This document shows, one piece after another, positions 6,566-8,312 of a stretch of DNA of 8,312 nucleotides. Origin of the DNA: Chloroflexota bacterium (GTDB taxonomy: Bacteria; Chloroflexota; Anaerolineae; Caldilineales; Caldilineaceae); assembly GCA_003577005.1 (NCBI GenBank), contig QEUW01000335.1:1-8312 (forward strand). The letters are read 5' to 3'. How positions within the stretch are numbered: the first letter of the stretch is position 1; each line of letters starts with the position of its first letter. The translations under genes and the position numbers were made by a program. The notes beneath the pieces are model-generated. The model saw nothing but the letters and a program-made list of their open reading frames with translations, was not told where the DNA came from and made no database searches.

Positions 6566-6588
6566 AAAAGAGCAGAACCTGCTCTTTT
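6566..6588 (+). promoter_or_regulatory. Palindrome at the predicted transcription start (possible operator)
   Basis: Arms AAAAGAGCAG (6566-6575) and CTGCTCTTTT (6579-6588) are perfectly complementary around AAC. It sits immediately downstream of the -10 box and spans the expected start site, the usual place for a repressor operator. Read as RNA it also resembles a small terminator stem with four U residues. However, a transcript starting near 6572 would lack most of the left arm, so the operator reading is preferred. Confidence 0.5.
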
Positions 6589-6713
6589 GCGCGAGATTTG
6601 CACCCCGCGTCGTGTTTCCGCTGAGTCAACACTGGCAATTGATTCCGAGATTGGATGATCCATCGCTGCCACGGCACATTGTTCGAGATCCGGTTGTTTA
6701 CATTGTGTACTCT

Positions 6714-6728
6714 GCGGCGAGCCGCCGC
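6714..6728 (+). repeat. Small GC-rich hairpin in the second leader
   Basis: GCGGCG (6714-6719) and CGCCGC (6723-6728) pair around AGC. It lies about 115 bases before the start codon of the family 1 binding-protein gene and could form a stable leader stem. Function is unknown. Confidence 0.35.
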
Positions 6729-6790
6729 TGTGATTTACCCAAAGTGAACAGACGGATTCGGTATCTAGCGTCGCTGTTCGTCCTTTTGTT

Positions 6791-6804
6791 GGCCGTGCAC
6801 GGCC
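6791..6804 (+). repeat. Perfect 14-base palindrome upstream of the family 1 binding-protein gene
   Basis: GGCCGTGCACGGCC is its own reverse complement. It ends 39 bases before the ATG and is followed by TTTG and a second GTGCAC (6808-6813). As DNA it could be a dimer-binding site; as RNA it is a short stem upstream of the ribosome site. Confidence 0.4.
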
Positions 6805-6831
6805 TTTGTGCACCGTTTCGCACCCACATTC

Positions 6832-6838
6832 GAGGAGA
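6832..6838 (+). promoter_or_regulatory. Ribosome binding site of the family 1 binding-protein gene
   Basis: GAGGAGA ends five bases before the ATG at 6844, a strong match at good spacing. It decides against an in-frame GTG at 6808, which lacks such a site and would put extra residues ahead of the Tat signal. Confidence 0.8.
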
Positions 6839-6843
6839 CACCC

Positions 6844-8202
6844 ATGCAAGATCATCCGTTGAGTCGACGTGAATTTCTGCGTCTGGCCGCTACGACGTCT
6901 GCCGTCGCCCTGGTCGCAGCCTGCCAACCGGCGCCGGCGGGACAGACGGGGGCCGCTGGCGCACCGGCGGGCGAGGTCACCGAACTGCGCTTTATCAAAC
7001 TCGCCATGATCGAGCAGGTCACCGACTACTTTGAGGGGACCGCAATTCCCGGCTTTGAAGAGGCGAATCCCAATTATACAGTCACGGTAGACATGAGTGA
7101 TTGGGGTCATCTGGGCGAGAAGTTGTTGACCAGCTTTGCCGGCAACCTGCCGGTCGACCTGGTCGAAACCGGCAGCGACTGGGTGGGGCCTTATGCCCGG
7201 CGCAAACAATTTCTCCCGCTTGACGATTTTATCTCCGCCGACTACCAGGACGAACTCACCGATTTCTACCCCGATATGGTGGCTATCTCGCTCTTTGAGG
7301 ACAAATTGATGGGGCTGCCCTATGTCCTTGACATTCGCACGATGTTGTACCGCAAAGACCATTTTGCCGAAGTGGGGCTGGACCCGGAGACGCCGCCCGA
7401 TACCTGGGACGACCTGGTCGAATTTGGTTCGCAACTCGTCCAGACCGACGCCGACGGCAACATCACCCGCGCCGGCTATCTGATGGATGCCTCGGACCCC
7501 GGCAGCGCCTGGTTCGAGTTCTGGTATCTGGTCATCCAGAATGGCTCGAACTTTGTCGTGCCCTGGGGCAGTTGGGACCCAAATGATGTCGTCTTTAACG
7601 GCCCCGAAGGGGCGGAAGCGCTGCAATTCCTCTACGACCTGGTCCACACCTACAAAATTTCGCCGCTCACCGGGATGTCGGCCAAGACACCCAATCTCTC
7701 AGCCCTGGCCGACGGTGTGGCTTCGACCGACAACAATGGCTCGTGGGAAGTGGGCAACTGGAAGCTCTACCAGGCTGACAAGCTGGACCTGCTTGGCGTC
7801 GGCACGCCGCTGATGAAAAAGGAACGTCTGCAATATGTCTGCCCCAACGTCTATGCAATCGGCACCAATACGCGCGATGCCGATGGCTCCTGGGAGCTCA
7901 TGAAGTACATGGAGTCCAAGGAGATCATGACCGGGATGTTGACACCCAACAATGAATCACCGCCGCGCCTGTCGATCGCCGCTGAGGCCGAGTATATGAA
8001 GGACCCCATGCTCGCCGCCTTCCAAGAGCTACCGACCAAAGGGTGGGGCACGACAACGCCCCAGGCGCTCGACTCGCCGACGATGGGCATCATCGGCAAC
8101 TATGTGCAAGCCGCCCTGCGTAACGAGATGGGCATCCAACAAGCGTTGGATGCCGCTGCCGAGGAAGTCAAGAAAAAGGTCGAGGAGTTTCTCGCCGCTT
8201 GA
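6844..8202 (+). CDS. ABC transporter solute-binding lipoprotein, family 1 (carbohydrate type), Tat-exported
   Basis: A 452-residue binding protein that would catch a sugar or similar solute outside the membrane. The N-terminus carries a twin-arginine motif SRREFL (7-12), a hydrophobic stretch and the lipobox LVAAC with Cys27. This predicts export in folded form by Tat followed by lipid anchoring. The mature part has the family 1 plan: TELRFIKLA strand (46-54), PGFEEANPNYTVTV (69-82), PVDLVETGSDWV (103-114), and the hinge region GLPYVLDIRTMLYRKDHF (157-174) followed by VGLDPETPPDTWDDLVEF. Later come the ligand-side segment NNGSWEVGNW (297-306) and a helical, Lys/Glu-rich C-terminus. The length is normal for the family. 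It faces away from the family 5 operon. Its permeases, typically two sugar-type MalFG-like proteins, are expected to the right of the window; the ATPase is often encoded elsewhere. TGA is followed at once by TAG. The substrate is not determinable from the sequence. Confidence 0.94.
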   Translation: MQDHPLSRREFLRLAATTSAVALVAACQPAPAGQTGAAGAPAGEVTELRFIKLAMIEQVTDYFEGTAIPGFEEANPNYTVTVDMSDWGHLGEKLLTSFAGNLPVDLVETGSDWVGPYARRKQFLPLDDFISADYQDELTDFYPDMVAISLFEDKLMGLPYVLDIRTMLYRKDHFAEVGLDPETPPDTWDDLVEFGSQLVQTDADGNITRAGYLMDASDPGSAWFEFWYLVIQNGSNFVVPWGSWDPNDVVFNGPEGAEALQFLYDLVHTYKISPLTGMSAKTPNLSALADGVASTDNNGSWEVGNWKLYQADKLDLLGVGTPLMKKERLQYVCPNVYAIGTNTRDADGSWELMKYMESKEIMTGMLTPNNESPPRLSIAAEAEYMKDPMLAAFQELPTKGWGTTTPQALDSPTMGIIGNYVQAALRNEMGIQQALDAAAEEVKKKVEEFLAA

Positions 8203-8245
8203 TAGGAAGAGACGTAAATAGTTCGACAACGTTACATTTCGATAA

Positions 8246-8312
8246 GACCTCCGGGAGGTGACCGGATAAATGCTCGACAAATCAGGTTGTCTCCGGTCAC
8301 CTCCCGGAGGTC
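8246..8312 (+). repeat. Long hairpin after the family 1 binding-protein gene, reaching the window edge
   Basis: Arms 8246-8266 and 8292-8312 are exact reverse complements over 21 bases. A nested GACAA/TTGTC pair (8276-8280 with 8287-8291) lies inside. The right arm ends at the last base of the window, so the stem may be longer. Each arm is itself nearly palindromic (CCTCCGGGAGG). It starts 43 bases after the stop codon. Any following U tract cannot be seen, so a terminator is not excluded. The left arm contains GGAGGTGA (8254-8261), a near-perfect ribosome site, eight bases before an ATG at 8270. From that ATG a frame stays open to the window end (MLDKSGCLRSPPGG), but most of it is translated from the repeat and it is not called as a gene. 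Confidence 0.8.

Larger units (their letters stand above)
6071..6843. promoter_or_regulatory. Divergent control region between the two importer units
   Basis: This 773-base stretch has no convincing coding sequence on either strand. Reading frames through it are short or are antisense extensions of the flanking genes. From left to right it holds the leader of the leftward operon with several nested stems (6158-6268), a leftward sigma70-like promoter (6332-6360) and a 147-base imperfect inverted repeat (6376-6522). To the right of these are a rightward sigma70-like promoter (6536-6565), a 23-base palindrome at the predicted transcription start (6566-6588), and a leader with two small GC-rich palindromes (6714-6728 and 6791-6804). 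It would control both transporters. No known riboswitch was recognised. Confidence 0.75.

Noticed and set aside
6101..6658. 185-residue rightward open frame in the divergent region
   Set aside because: Most of it is the translated inverted repeat, its N-terminus is Cys/Arg-rich without a ribosome site, and it spans both predicted promoters.
6268..7647. 459-residue leftward open frame
   Set aside because: It runs antisense through the family 1 binding-protein gene and then across the 147-base inverted repeat; no motif supports it.

Overview
The window looks like chromosomal DNA from a moderately GC-rich free-living bacterium. The best guess is Chloroflexota (Anaerolineae or Caldilineae type). 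This rests on the style of the proteins: a Tat-exported lipoprotein with an SRREFLRL motif, a Dpp/Opp-type lipoprotein ending in the PPNWWQNF style, and a LuxR tail reading ANRTQAALY. It also rests on long palindromic intergenic repeats. No marker gene is present, so the placement is inference.

Layout. Bases 1-90 hold the last 29 codons of a rightward LuxR-type regulator. After a 32-base convergent gap with no obvious terminator, a five-gene leftward operon fills 123-6070. Read in transcription order from right to left, it encodes a family 5 solute-binding lipoprotein, two inner-membrane permeases (DppB and DppC types) and two ATPases (DppD and DppF types). This is a complete peptide/oligosaccharide-type ABC importer. 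Bases 6071-6843 are a 773-base non-coding divergent control region. A rightward gene at 6844-8202 encodes a second solute-binding lipoprotein, of family 1 (carbohydrate type) and with a Tat signal. Its permeases would be expected beyond the right edge.

How it works together. The leftward operon would capture a small peptide or oligosaccharide at the outer face of the membrane, pass it through the BC permease pair, and power this with the DF ATPase pair. Both ATPases carry the four-cysteine C-terminal module of the Dpp/Opp subfamily. The rightward gene would start a second importer, probably for sugars. The two units face away from each other. Each has a recognisable sigma70-type promoter, TTGACA-N17-TACGAT leftward and TTGACA-N18-TACGAT rightward, and each leaves a leader of about 250-270 bases. 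A 147-base imperfect inverted repeat sits exactly between the two -35 boxes. This suggests co-regulation of the two importers, but no regulator gene is visible beyond the LuxR fragment.

The most unusual content is non-coding. There are three long hairpin-forming inverted repeats: 4208-4268, 6376-6522 and 8246-8312. Two of them directly follow the two solute-binding protein genes, have long perfect stems and lack a U tract. That fits mRNA 3'-end stabilisation or processing, or dispersed palindromic repeats, better than ordinary terminators. The last one buries a near-perfect Shine-Dalgarno sequence in its stem. No CRISPR array, tRNA, rRNA, transposase or phage gene was seen.
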